Shown here in pieces: positions 21,174-29,891 of a DNA stretch of 64,000 nucleotides. Source of the stretch: Pseudoduganella dura (lineage in GTDB: Bacteria > Pseudomonadota > Gammaproteobacteria > Burkholderiales > Burkholderiaceae_D); contig NZ_WNWM01000002.1 in assembly GCF_009727155.1 (NCBI RefSeq), positions 1,674,001 through 1,738,000 on the forward strand. Direction: 5' to 3'. The notes beneath the pieces are model-generated. The model was not told the origin of the DNA, searched no databases, and worked only from the letters and a program-made list of their open reading frames with translations. The translations under genes and the position numbers were made by a program. Every line of letters starts with the position of its first letter. The stretch's first letter is position 1.

Positions 21174-24100
21174 CTAGAATTGGTATTCCGCGGTCAGGCG
21201 CACGGAGCGCGGCGCGGTGCGGCTGGCGACCTGCAGGTAGTTCTTGGCGATGGCGCCGCCGTCTTCGCGGGTTTCGTTGTAGCGCTGCACGGTCTGGCGG
21301 TCGAACAGGTTGAACACGTCCACCTTCAGGCTCAGGCCCCTGGCGAAGCGCGGCATGTACGCCACATTCACGTCGAGCAGGGCCTGCCACGGCAGGCGCC
21401 CCTGGCTGCCGCGCGGCGTGGCCACGCCGTTGCAGTAGAAGTAGGCGGCGCCGTAGTCGTGGTCCCACTTCAGGTCCGCCGGCAGTTCGCCGATGCAGTT
21501 GCGCGGCGCGCCCGAGGTCACGTTCAGGTTGCCGCCGACGGTCCATTCCGGCGCCACCTGCGCGAAGCCGTAGGCCTTGATCGAATGGCGCCGGTCGCCG
21601 GGCAGGTAGCCGTAGGCGTTGTACATCAGCTCCTTGTGGTCGTCGCTGACCGTCAGGCCCACGTCGCCGCCGCCGATGGTATCGGTCTGGCCTTCCATGT
21701 TGCCCTTCAGCGCGGAGAGCGTGTAGGTGAGCTTGCCATACCAGCCGTTGGAGAACGGGTGCTCGACGAAGAAGTTCAGCGCCTTGTACGTGCGCGCCGG
21801 CTTCGGCGTGCCCCACTCGGCCGCCGAAATATCCACCCGGCGCGCGCCCTGGCCATCGGCGAAGTCGATCCACAGCGCGTTGTCGCGGCCCGGGTTGATG
21901 ATGGCGCACTGGAAGCCGCCCCAGTTGCCCGTGTCCACATTGTTGCGCGCGGCCCAGGCGTCGATCGGGCGCTGGTCGCAGGTGTCGTCGTTGGTATCGT
22001 TCAGGCGGCGATACAGGCCGCTCGCGCCGATCACCAGCTGCTTGCTCAGCGCCTTCTCGAAGCCGAGCGACAGCTCGTCCTGCGACAGCGGTTCGAGGCC
22101 GATCGCGGTCACTTCGCGCGCGTTGCGGCTCTGGCCATAGGCGTTATTGGCGGAATACGGCTTGCCGATCTGGTGCAGGCCGGTCGGCGCGCCGGTGACC
22201 GGGTCCACGCCGGTGTAGGTGAACAGTTCGCTGGTCGACGTGAACGGCGCCGCCATGTTGCTCGACAGGTTCGACGGCACCGGCAGGTGGTAGCGCCCGG
22301 CATTGGCGAAGAATTTCACCGAGCCGTCGCCGTTGAAATCCCACGTCGCGCCCAGGCGCGGCGCCAGCATGTTGCGCTGCGAGATGAACGCGTCGCCGGT
22401 GCTGGTGTAGTTGGTGAACTGTTCGCGGCGCAGGCCCAGGTCCAGCAGCACGCGCGGCGTGACCTGCCAGTGATCCTGGATGTATTGCGCCGACTGCTCG
22501 CTCGTGGGATTGGCCAGGTTGGAGTACACGTCGCGGCTCACGTAATAGCCCTGCGCGCCGAACCCGCCGCCCTGCGCCGGCGTCTCGAACGCGCCGTTGA
22601 TCGGGCGGCTCGGATCGGCGGCCTTGCGGTAGCTCCAGCGGTAGCCACCCGCCAGCGTGAAGCCCACCATCGAATCGACGTCGATGCGGTCGATGCCGCC
22701 GCGCAGCGAATGGTTGCCGAGGCGGTATTCGATATCGAGGCGCCGGCCCTTCTGGCGGTCGCTCGATGCCGGGTCGACCAGGTTGCCGGTCACCGTCTGG
22801 GGCGTCGGGTAGGCAAGGCCCGGCACCTGCACGGTGGTGCCGGCCGAGACCTGCGGCAGCGATGGATCGTAGCCGGCCGGCGTGCGCACGTGGCCGGTGC
22901 GCGATTTGCCGTACAGGGCCGTCACGGTCAGGCTGTCGGTGATGTAGCCGGTGTATTTGAAGATATCGATGTTGGCGCCCGGCGCCGCCGCCGCGCCGCA
23001 GCAGTTGGTGGTGCTTTCGCCGGCGTTGCCGGGAACGTCGTTGCGCGCCTTGGTGTCGTAGCTGAAGCCGTAGGCACGGCTGCTCGACCTGGTGCGGTCG
23101 TACAGCTTGGTGTATTCGAAGCGGTGGTCCTCGGTGAGGTTGAAGTCGATCTTGGCGGTGGCGCGGTCCACGGTGGATTCGCCGCGGCTCCAGCCGGTTC
23201 TCAGGGCGGTGGCCGATGCGTCGCTGGTGGCGCCGATGCTTTCGCTGTCGGTTTTCGTGCGCTCCAGCGCGACGAAGGCGAACAGCCGGTTGCGGATGAT
23301 CGGGCCGCTGCCGTACAGGCCCGCGACCTTGCTGGTGCTGGTGTTGTCCTCGTTCCAGTACAGCAGCTTGCCGTCGGTGGCCGGGTTCGCGCCGGTGTTC
23401 GGGTAGTAAGTATTCTTCGGCGAGCCTTTCAGGCCGCCCGGTATCGTCGACAGCTTGCCGCCGAATTTGAAGTCGTTGCCGCCGCTCTTGGTGGTGATGT
23501 TCACCACCCCGCCGGTGGAGCGCCCGAATTCCGAGCCATAGCCGCCGGTCAGCACCTGCAGGTTGGAAATGGCGCCGAACGGCAGTTCGGAAGCGCCCAC
23601 CTGCGTGAGGATGTTCGTGACCGGGAAGCCGTTCACGTAGAACGCGTTTTCCGACTGGCCGGAGCCGCCGATGGAGGGCGCGTTGCCGTACTGGCTGTTG
23701 GTGCCGCGCGCCACGCCGGGCGTGAGCTGCACGACGGACGCCACGTCGTTCGCCACCGGCAGCGTGCGCAGTTCCTTCGCCGTGAACACCACGCCGTTGT
23801 TCGTGTTGGACACATCGATCACCGTGCGTGCGCCCCGCACCACCACCGTCTGCCCCGCTTCCTCCTTGCCGCGGAAGTTGACTTCCGCGCCGCTGCCCAC
23901 CACCGCCTCGATCTCGCGTGTATCGTCCACCGTGCCGTTGCGCAGCACGCGCAGCGCATAGCGGCCGGGCGGCATGGAGTTGGCCACGTAGCGCCCCGCC
24001 GCATCGGGCACCAGGGAACGCTGCGCGCCGGTATCCAGGTTTTCCAGCACCACGGTGGCCCCCGCGGGCGACGCCACCTCGCCGTAGATCGTGGTCGTGG

Positions 24101-24212
24101 CGTTCGACTGGGCGATGGCAGGGCTGCCCGCGGCGGCCATGGCCAGCCCGGCCAGGACCGCCGTCGCCTGGCGAATCGCGTTGTTGCGTAATCTGAAGCG
24201 GGTGTGATGCAT
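21174..24212 (-). CDS. TonB-dependent receptor with carboxypeptidase-regulatory-like N-terminal domain
   Basis: About 1,012 residues from ATG 24212, which has GGAGAG six bases upstream. It has a signal peptide (LAGLAMAAAGSPAIAQ), a small beta-sandwich (TTIYGEVASPAGATVVLENLDTG), and a plug domain with FVNGFPVT-like and YGSEFGRSTGGVVNITTKSGGN segments. A long barrel follows and ends in an aromatic residue (LTAEYQF). This layout matches Oar/SusC-like transporters of Oxalobacteraceae. As first gene of the GalNAc minus operon it probably imports alpha-GalNAc-containing oligosaccharides across the outer membrane. Confidence 0.88.
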   Translation of the reverse strand: MHHTRFRLRNNAIRQATAVLAGLAMAAAGSPAIAQSNATTTIYGEVASPAGATVVLENLDTGAQRSLVPDAAGRYVANSMPPGRYALRVLRNGTVDDTREIEAVVGSGAEVNFRGKEEAGQTVVVRGARTVIDVSNTNNGVVFTAKELRTLPVANDVASVVQLTPGVARGTNSQYGNAPSIGGSGQSENAFYVNGFPVTNILTQVGASELPFGAISNLQVLTGGYGSEFGRSTGGVVNITTKSGGNDFKFGGKLSTIPGGLKGSPKNTYYPNTGANPATDGKLLYWNEDNTSTSKVAGLYGSGPIIRNRLFAFVALERTKTDSESIGATSDASATALRTGWSRGESTVDRATAKIDFNLTEDHRFEYTKLYDRTRSSSRAYGFSYDTKARNDVPGNAGESTTNCCGAAAAPGANIDIFKYTGYITDSLTVTALYGKSRTGHVRTPAGYDPSLPQVSAGTTVQVPGLAYPTPQTVTGNLVDPASSDRQKGRRLDIEYRLGNHSLRGGIDRIDVDSMVGFTLAGGYRWSYRKAADPSRPINGAFETPAQGGGFGAQGYYVSRDVYSNLANPTSEQSAQYIQDHWQVTPRVLLDLGLRREQFTNYTSTGDAFISQRNMLAPRLGATWDFNGDGSVKFFANAGRYHLPVPSNLSSNMAAPFTSTSELFTYTGVDPVTGAPTGLHQIGKPYSANNAYGQSRNAREVTAIGLEPLSQDELSLGFEKALSKQLVIGASGLYRRLNDTNDDTCDQRPIDAWAARNNVDTGNWGGFQCAIINPGRDNALWIDFADGQGARRVDISAAEWGTPKPARTYKALNFFVEHPFSNGWYGKLTYTLSALKGNMEGQTDTIGGGDVGLTVSDDHKELMYNAYGYLPGDRRHSIKAYGFAQVAPEWTVGGNLNVTSGAPRNCIGELPADLKWDHDYGAAYFYCNGVATPRGSQGRLPWQALLDVNVAYMPRFARGLSLKVDVFNLFDRQTVQRYNETREDGGAIAKNYLQVASRTAPRSVRLTAEYQF

Positions 24213-24497
24213 GCTCAACTCTCCGTCGGTTTATGTTTTCGTTTTACGTTCGAAAGACCCTGTAATTACTCTAGAAATAAAAGCAAACGGGGTCAACAAA
24301 AAGAAAGAAAAAATAAAAGAAAATTCGTTCATATCTTTCGTATTGGCTCGCAATCGATTTGATTACTTTCGAATTCGTGGCAAAACTGGTACACGACTGG
24401 AACGCCATCGTGTCACGAACTTTCTTTTTGCTTTCGTATTTGACTTTTCGAAAATAAAACTTCACTATCGTTCCAACCTCAACAGAAAATTCTTTCG
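24213..24497. promoter_or_regulatory. AT-rich divergent control region of the GalNAc locus with repeated CTTTCG motifs
   Basis: A 285-bp region between the receptor and agaS, far more AT-rich than its surroundings. CTTTCG-type motifs occur at 24335-24344 (CTTTCGTATT), 24366-24371, 24431-24440 (CTTTCGTATT again) and 24491-24496. There is a reverse copy at 24251-24256 and a related TTTTCGAAAA at 24445-24454. Known AgaR (DeoR family) operators contain repeated TTTCGTTT elements, so these are good candidates for the repressor encoded at 27995. Confidence 0.6.
24440..24468 (+). promoter_or_regulatory. Candidate sigma70 promoter for agaS operon
   Basis: TTGACT (24440-24445), 17-base spacer, CACTAT (24463-24468). 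The -10 box is weak, which would suit a regulated promoter. The palindromic TTTTCGAAAA lies in the spacer, so repressor binding would block polymerase. The 5' leader would be about 22 bases and no clear Shine-Dalgarno sequence is seen before the agaS ATG. Confidence 0.45.
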
Positions 24498-25634
24498 ATG
24501 ACTACCTTATTCGAGCGAACGAGCACCGGCTGGCGCGATATCGGCGGCCTGGATACCGCGGAAGAAATCGCCCACCAGCCCGCACTCTGGGAAGCGTTGG
24601 CCACGCACCTGGGCGCCATGCGGGAGCGCATCCAGGCATTCCTGGGCGACAGCCTGCGCGACCCGCGCCAGACCGTGATCCTCACCGGCGCGGGCAGCTC
24701 CGCCTACGTGGGCGAGATCATCGCGGACGAAATCAATGCCGCCTGGCCGTGCCAGGTGCGTGCGATTCCCACCACCAGCCTGCTGACCCACCCCGCCCTG
24801 TACCTGGAAGCCGGCGCGCCCACGCTGCTGGTGTCGTTCGCCCGCAGCGGCAACAGCCCGGAAAGCACCGCCGCCGTGCAGCTGGTGCGCGACCTGGCGC
24901 CGGCCGCGCGCTTCCTCAACATCACCTGCAATGCGCAAGGGGCGCTGGCGCGGCAAGGCGAGCACGATGCCGGCACCCTGAACCTGCTGATGCCCGCCGC
25001 CAGCTGCGACCGGGGCTTCGCCATGACGAGCAGCTTCAGCTGCATGCTGCTGGCGGCCCTGTGCGCGCTCGATCCGGACTTCCAGCCGGAGCACATGGCC
25101 ACGCTGGCGGAGCTGGGCCGGCAGGCCATCGACGGGTGGTCGGCACCGGTGGCCACGCTGGCTGCGCAACCAGTCTCGCGCGTGATCTACCTGGGCAGCG
25201 GTCCTCTCGAGGCGCTGGCCCGGGAAGCGGCGCTGAAGATCATGGAACTGACCGCGGGCCGGGTCATGACGATGGCGAACAGCGCGCTGGGCTTCCGCCA
25301 CGGCCCCAAGGCCGCGGTGAACGGCGAAACGCTGGTGCTGCTGTTCCGCAGTGCCGATGCGCTGTCGCGCCGTTATGAGGAAGACCTGCTCGCCGAACTG
25401 CGGCGCGATGGGGTGGCCCACGCCGTGCTCGCCATCGGCACGGGCGGCGAGTTCGGCATCGACACGCCGCCCTGGCCGGACGCCTGGCTGGCGCCCCTGT
25501 GGCTGCTGGCGGCGCAGCAGTACGCGCTGCACCAGTCGGCGCTGCTGGGGCTGCGGCCCGACAATCCGTTCACGGGCGGCATCGTGAACCGCGTGGTGCA
25601 GGGCGTAACCATCCATCGCCATGACGAATCCTGA
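24498..25634 (+). CDS. agaS: AgaS, galactosamine-6-phosphate deaminase/isomerase (SIS domains)
   Basis: 378 residues with two sugar-isomerase (SIS) domains. The first has ILTGAGSSAYVGEI, TSLLTHPALYL and LVSFARSGNSPESTAAVQL. The second has VIYLGSGPLEALAREAALKIMELTAGRV and FRHGPKAAV. This is the AgaS pattern; the enzyme converts D-galactosamine-6-phosphate to D-tagatose-6-phosphate with release of ammonia in the cytoplasm. It is first in the plus-strand GalNAc operon and overlaps the next gene by 14 bases. Confidence 0.92.
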   Translation: MTTLFERTSTGWRDIGGLDTAEEIAHQPALWEALATHLGAMRERIQAFLGDSLRDPRQTVILTGAGSSAYVGEIIADEINAAWPCQVRAIPTTSLLTHPALYLEAGAPTLLVSFARSGNSPESTAAVQLVRDLAPAARFLNITCNAQGALARQGEHDAGTLNLLMPAASCDRGFAMTSSFSCMLLAALCALDPDFQPEHMATLAELGRQAIDGWSAPVATLAAQPVSRVIYLGSGPLEALAREAALKIMELTAGRVMTMANSALGFRHGPKAAVNGETLVLLFRSADALSRRYEEDLLAELRRDGVAHAVLAIGTGGEFGIDTPPWPDAWLAPLWLLAAQQYALHQSALLGLRPDNPFTGGIVNRVVQGVTIHRHDES

Positions 25635-26571
25635 ACGCGGCTACCACGGCATCGACATCGGCGGCACCAAGATCGAACTGGTGGCCTTCGTTGCCGGCAA
25701 TGGCGACGGGGCATCGCTGCATGAAGCGCATCGGGAGCGGATCGCCACGCCCGGCACCGATTTCGCCGAATTTGTTGGGGCCATGCAGGGCCTGGTGGCC
25801 CGGGCCGACGCGGCGCTGGGCCTGCGCGCGCCGGTGGGCATCGGCCTGCCCGGCGTGGTCGACAACGCCACCGGCCGCCAGCTCAGCTCCAACGTGCCGG
25901 CACTGAACGGCCGGCTGGTGGCCGAGTCGCTGCGCCAGGCCCTGGGGCGCCCGGTCGCCATCGGCAACGATTGCCAGTGTTTCGCCCTCTCCGAGGCGCA
26001 GGGCGGCGCGGCCGACGGCCTGCCCACGATGTTCGGCGCCATCCTCGGCACCGGCGCCGGCGGCGGCTACTGCGTGGGCGGCCGCCTGCTGCGCGGCGCG
26101 AACGGCGTGGCCGGGGAATGGGGCCACTGGACGCTGCCGGCGGCGCAGCTGGAACAGTACGGCTTGCCCCTATTGGACTGCCCATGCGGGCGGCGCGGCT
26201 GCCTGGAGCGCTATGTGTCCGGCCCCGGCCTGAGTCGCATGCACCGCCATTTCGGCGGCGGCGACGAAATGCCGCTGACCATCGTCGCCCGCGCGCAGGG
26301 CGGATCGGAGATCGCCCTGCGCACGCTCGACGTGCACACCGACCTGCTGGGGCATGCGCTGGCCAGCCTGGTGCTGTCGCTCGATCCCCATGCGATCGTG
26401 CTGGGCGGCGGCCTGTCGCAGCTGGCGCACCTGTACCAGCGGCTGCCGGCGGCGATCGGCCGCCACCTGTTCCACGGCGTGTGCACGCCCGCCGTGCTGC
26501 CGCCCGCCTTCGGCGACGCCGGCGGCGCGCGCGGCGCGGCGCTGCTGGCGCGGCAACAACCCGATAAATGA
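25621..26571 (+). CDS. ROK family sugar kinase, probable N-acetylgalactosamine/N-acetylglucosamine kinase
   Basis: A 316-residue protein. ROK hallmarks are the ATP-binding DIGGTKIEL near the start, GIGLPGVVD, NDCQCFALSEA with the catalytic Asp, GTGAGGGY, GEWGHW, and the zinc-binding CPCGRRGCLE. This family includes NagK. In the GalNAc locus it would phosphorylate GalNAc entering via a non-PTS transporter, like AgaK in Shewanella, so that the NagA-type deacetylase and AgaS can act. Which hexosamine it prefers cannot be read from the sequence. It overlaps agaS by 14 bases. Confidence 0.88.
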   Translation: MTNPERGYHGIDIGGTKIELVAFVAGNGDGASLHEAHRERIATPGTDFAEFVGAMQGLVARADAALGLRAPVGIGLPGVVDNATGRQLSSNVPALNGRLVAESLRQALGRPVAIGNDCQCFALSEAQGGAADGLPTMFGAILGTGAGGGYCVGGRLLRGANGVAGEWGHWTLPAAQLEQYGLPLLDCPCGRRGCLERYVSGPGLSRMHRHFGGGDEMPLTIVARAQGGSEIALRTLDVHTDLLGHALASLVLSLDPHAIVLGGGLSQLAHLYQRLPAAIGRHLFHGVCTPAVLPPAFGDAGGARGAALLARQQPDK

Positions 26572-26598
26572 CGACCGAGATTGACTGAGCTAGTGATC

Positions 26599-27954
26599 AT
26601 GACGAATAACGTTTCCCCCTCCCCCGTCCAGCAGGTCATCGCTGCCCATCGCCGCGGCGAAGCCGCGGGTCTGTACAGCGTGTGCTGCAGCCACCCGAGC
26701 GTGCTGCGCGCCGCCATGCGCGTGGCCGCCACCTACGGCACCGTGCTGCTGGTGGAGGCCACGTCGAACCAGGTCGACCAGTTCGGCGGCTACACCGGCA
26801 TGACGCCGCCGCAATTCCGCGACTACGTGCACGAGCTGGCGCGCGCGCAGGGTTTTCCGCTGGAGCGGCTGGTGCTCGGCGGCGACCATCTCGGGCCGAA
26901 CGCGTGGCAGGGGCTCGATGCCGCCACGGCCATGGACAATGCGGAAACGCTGGTGGCGGCCTACGCGGCGGCCGGCTTCCACAAGATCCACCTCGACTGC
27001 TCGATGCGCTGCGCCGACGATCCGCAGGTTCTGAGCGACGAGCTGATCGCGACGCGCTCGGCGCAGTTGTGCATCGTGGCCGAACAGGCCGCGGCCGATG
27101 CGGGCCTGCCGCCGCCGTTGTACGTGATCGGCACCGAGGTGCCGGTGCCGGGCGGCGAGGCGAACCTGGCGCAGGCCGGCGCCGTGACCGCGCCCGAAGC
27201 GGCGCGCCGCACGCTCGACGTGCACCGCCAGGCGTTCCTGGCCCGGGGCCTGCATGCCGCCTGGCGCCGCGTGATTGCCATGGTGGTGCAGCCGGGGGTA
27301 GACTTCGACCACAGCAACATCCAGCACTACGATGCGGCGCAGGCGGCGGCGCTGTCGGCGTTCGTGGCGGGGCAGCCGGGCATCGTGTTCGAGGCGCACT
27401 CCACCGACTACCAGCGCGAGTCGGCCCTGCACCGGATGGTGCGCGACCATTTCGCCATCCTCAAGGTGGGCCCGGCCGCCACGTTCGCGCTGCGGGAAGG
27501 CCTGGCTTCGCTGTGCCACATCGAGGCGGAGCTGGTGCCGCCCGGGCAGGCCTCGCGCCTGATGCAGGTGCTGGACGAAGCGATGCAGCGCCAACCCGCG
27601 CACTGGGCCAGGCATTATCCGGGTACCATGGCCGAGCAGCGCCTGCTGCGCCGCTATGGCCTGAGCGACCGTTGCCGGTATTACTGGGGCGAGGCGCCGG
27701 TGGCCGCCGCGGTGGCGAAGCTGCTGGCCAACCTCGATGCGGTGGACATGCCGCTTTCGCTGCTCAGCCAGCACCTGCCGGAGCAGTACCTGGAGGTGCT
27801 GCAGGGCCGGCTGGCGGCCAGCGCGGGCGCGCTGCTGGAGCACAAGATCGGCCGGCTGCTGGCGCAGTATGCGCGCGCCTGCAACCGCAATGCGGCGGCC
27901 GATGACGTAGTGCCCGCCGGCGCGTCGGCGGAAACCGCGGCGGCGATCTTCTAG
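26599..27954 (+). CDS. kbaZ: KbaZ/GatZ/AgaZ-type D-tagatose-bisphosphate aldolase non-catalytic subunit
   Basis: 451 residues from ATG 26599; the frame opens slightly earlier at a TTG. Characteristic segments are GLYSVCCSHPSVLRAAMRVA, LLVEATSNQVDQFGGYTGMTP, VLGGDHLGPNAWQ, HKIHLDCSMRCADD and EVPVPGGEA. In the Aga pathway this subunit stabilises the class II tagatose-1,6-bisphosphate aldolase KbaY. In some proteobacteria it has been proposed to act as tagatose-6-phosphate kinase instead. No kbaY partner and no PfkB-type kinase lie in this locus, so which role applies is open. Confidence 0.9.
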   Translation: MTNNVSPSPVQQVIAAHRRGEAAGLYSVCCSHPSVLRAAMRVAATYGTVLLVEATSNQVDQFGGYTGMTPPQFRDYVHELARAQGFPLERLVLGGDHLGPNAWQGLDAATAMDNAETLVAAYAAAGFHKIHLDCSMRCADDPQVLSDELIATRSAQLCIVAEQAAADAGLPPPLYVIGTEVPVPGGEANLAQAGAVTAPEAARRTLDVHRQAFLARGLHAAWRRVIAMVVQPGVDFDHSNIQHYDAAQAAALSAFVAGQPGIVFEAHSTDYQRESALHRMVRDHFAILKVGPAATFALREGLASLCHIEAELVPPGQASRLMQVLDEAMQRQPAHWARHYPGTMAEQRLLRRYGLSDRCRYYWGEAPVAAAVAKLLANLDAVDMPLSLLSQHLPEQYLEVLQGRLAASAGALLEHKIGRLLAQYARACNRNAAADDVVPAGASAETAAAIF

Positions 27955-27994
27955 AACACAATCCGCGAACTTTTTTTATATCGGTACCACGAAC

Positions 27995-28762
27995 ATGCGA
28001 CATACCAGCCAACGCCGCGCCACGATCCTGCAGGCGCTCACCCAACATGGTTCGGTGCAGGTCAACGAACTGGTGGAACGGCTGGGCGTTTCGGCGGTAA
28101 CGATCCGCACCGACCTCTCGGCGCTGGAAGCGCAAGGCCTGGCCACGCGCAGCCATGGCGGCGCCACGCTGGCGCGCACGCCGCCCACCGAGCACACGGT
28201 GCCACAGAAGGATGCCATCAACCACGAGCAGAAGGCGCGCATCGGCGCCCATGCGGCGCGCATGGTGGAACCGGGCGACAACATCATCATCGATTCGGGC
28301 ACCACCACCATCTCGCTGGCGCGCCACCTGCGCGATGCGCAGGGCGTGACCGTGATGACCAACGGCCTGAACATCGCCTGGGAACTGGCCGACGCGCCCG
28401 GCGTGGACCTGATCCTCACCGGCGGGCTGCTGCGCAAGCAGTCGCTGTCCATCCAGGGCACGCAGGCCGAAGCCTGCCTGCAGGCCTACAGCTTCGACAA
28501 GCTGTTCCTCGGTGTGGACGGTTTCGACCTGCAGTTCGGCGTGACCACCCATCACGAGGCGGAGGCCAGCCTGAACCACAAGATGGTGGAGCGGGCGAAA
28601 AAAATCATCGTGCTGGCCGACGCCTCCAAGTTCGGCCGCGTGAGCCTGCACCGCATCGTGCAGCTGGACCGCGTGCACACCGTGATCACCGACGCCGGCA
28701 TCAGCGACGAATACCGCGACGGCCTGCTGCAGGCCGGCATCGAACTGCAGATCGCCGGATGA
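27995..28762 (+). CDS. agaR: DeoR/GlpR family transcriptional repressor, AgaR-like
   Basis: A 255-residue protein. The N-terminal DeoR HTH is SQRRATILQALTQHGSVQVN, then ELVERLGVSAVTIRTDLSALEAQGLATRSHGGA. The C-terminal sensor domain is of the DeoRC ISOCOT type (IIDSGTTTISLARHLRD, VMTNGLNIAWELA, LTGGLLRKQSLSIQG, DKLFLGVDGFDLQFGVTT). Such repressors respond to phosphorylated sugars. The position inside the operon and the TTTCG repeats before agaS and the receptor suggest it represses both arms. Confidence 0.88.
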   Translation: MRHTSQRRATILQALTQHGSVQVNELVERLGVSAVTIRTDLSALEAQGLATRSHGGATLARTPPTEHTVPQKDAINHEQKARIGAHAARMVEPGDNIIIDSGTTTISLARHLRDAQGVTVMTNGLNIAWELADAPGVDLILTGGLLRKQSLSIQGTQAEACLQAYSFDKLFLGVDGFDLQFGVTTHHEAEASLNHKMVERAKKIIVLADASKFGRVSLHRIVQLDRVHTVITDAGISDEYRDGLLQAGIELQIAG

Positions 28763-28766
28763 CGCC

Positions 28767-29870
28767 ATGCTGAGCGGACGCATTCTCACGCCGGGCGGCT
28801 GGATCGACGGCAGTATCGACTTCGGCCAGCGCATCAGCGAGATCCGCGCGGACAGCAGCGTGGACACCGCGCTGACCATCCTGCCCGGCTTCATCGACCT
28901 GCACGTGCACGGCGCGGCCGGCGCGGACATCATGCAGGGCGGCGATGCCGCCGCCACCATCGCGCGAGCGCATGCGCGGCACGGCACCACGGCGATGCTG
29001 GGCACCACGATGACCGCCACCGACAACTCGATCCGCCGCGCGCTGCGCGGCATGGCGCCCGTTATCGAACAGCGGCCAGCGGGCGGCGCGCGCATGCTGG
29101 GCGCGCACCTGGAAGGCCCGTTCCTCAGCATCCACCGGCTGGGCGCGCAGCCCGCCGACGCGGTGGTGGTGGGCAGCATGGACCTGGTGCGCAGCTACCA
29201 CGAGCTGGCGCCGATCCGCGTGATGACGCTGGCGACCGAGGTGGCCGACCACCTGGCGCTGATCCCGCAGCTGAACGCGCTGGGCATCCGCGTGCAGATC
29301 GGCCACAGCAACGGCACGTATGAAGACGGCGTGGCCGCGCTGAAGGCCGGCGCGGCCGGCTTCACGCACCTGTATAACGGCATGACGGGGCTGCGCCACC
29401 AGGAGGCCGGCATCGTCGGCGCGGCGCTGGCCCATGCCGAGTATGCCGAGATCATTCCCGATCTGCAGCACGTGCAGCCGGGCGCGATCCTCGCCGCCCT
29501 GCGCGCCATCCCCCGGCTGTATGGCATTACCGACGCCACGTCCGCCACCGGCATGCCCGATGGCGAATACGGCCTGGGCAGCCAGCTGGTCTACAAGTGC
29601 CGGGGCTGCGTGCGCCTGGCCACCGGCTCGCTGGCGGGCAGCGTGCTGACGATGGACCAGGCGCTGCGCAATTTCGTCGGCCTCGGGCTGGACCTGGCCG
29701 ACGCGTCGAACCGCCTGTCGCTATACCCGGCCGATTACCTCGGCGAGGCCGCACGCGGCCGCCTGGCGCCCGGCGCCTGGGCGGACATTGTGGTGCTCGA
29801 CGCCGACCTGCAACCGGTGGCCGTCTTCGTCGAAGGCGAAGCCATCGACCTTTCCTCCAACCAGCCGTAA
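28767..29870 (+). CDS. nagA: N-acetylgalactosamine/N-acetylglucosamine-6-phosphate deacetylase (NagA/AgaA type)
   Basis: A 367-residue amidohydrolase, starting four bases after agaR. Family motifs are PGFIDLHVHGAAGAD, HLEGPFLS, QIGHSNGTYEDG, FTHLYNGMTGLRHQEAG and the catalytic Asp region ITDATSATGMPDGEY. It removes acetate from the 6-phosphorylated hexosamine. In this context the product would be galactosamine-6-phosphate for AgaS. The sequence alone does not separate NagA from AgaA-II specificity. Confidence 0.9.
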   Translation: MLSGRILTPGGWIDGSIDFGQRISEIRADSSVDTALTILPGFIDLHVHGAAGADIMQGGDAAATIARAHARHGTTAMLGTTMTATDNSIRRALRGMAPVIEQRPAGGARMLGAHLEGPFLSIHRLGAQPADAVVVGSMDLVRSYHELAPIRVMTLATEVADHLALIPQLNALGIRVQIGHSNGTYEDGVAALKAGAAGFTHLYNGMTGLRHQEAGIVGAALAHAEYAEIIPDLQHVQPGAILAALRAIPRLYGITDATSATGMPDGEYGLGSQLVYKCRGCVRLATGSLAGSVLTMDQALRNFVGLGLDLADASNRLSLYPADYLGEAARGRLAPGAWADIVVLDADLQPVAVFVEGEAIDLSSNQP

Positions 29871-29891
29871 AACTTACAACGATAGGGCGCC

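Noticed and set aside
19833..24191. A very long open frame on the plus strand opposite the receptor and lipoprotein genes
   Set aside because: It is an antisense shadow produced by GC-rich codon bias. It has no domains and Arg/His/Ala-rich composition, and the minus-strand genes are clearly real.
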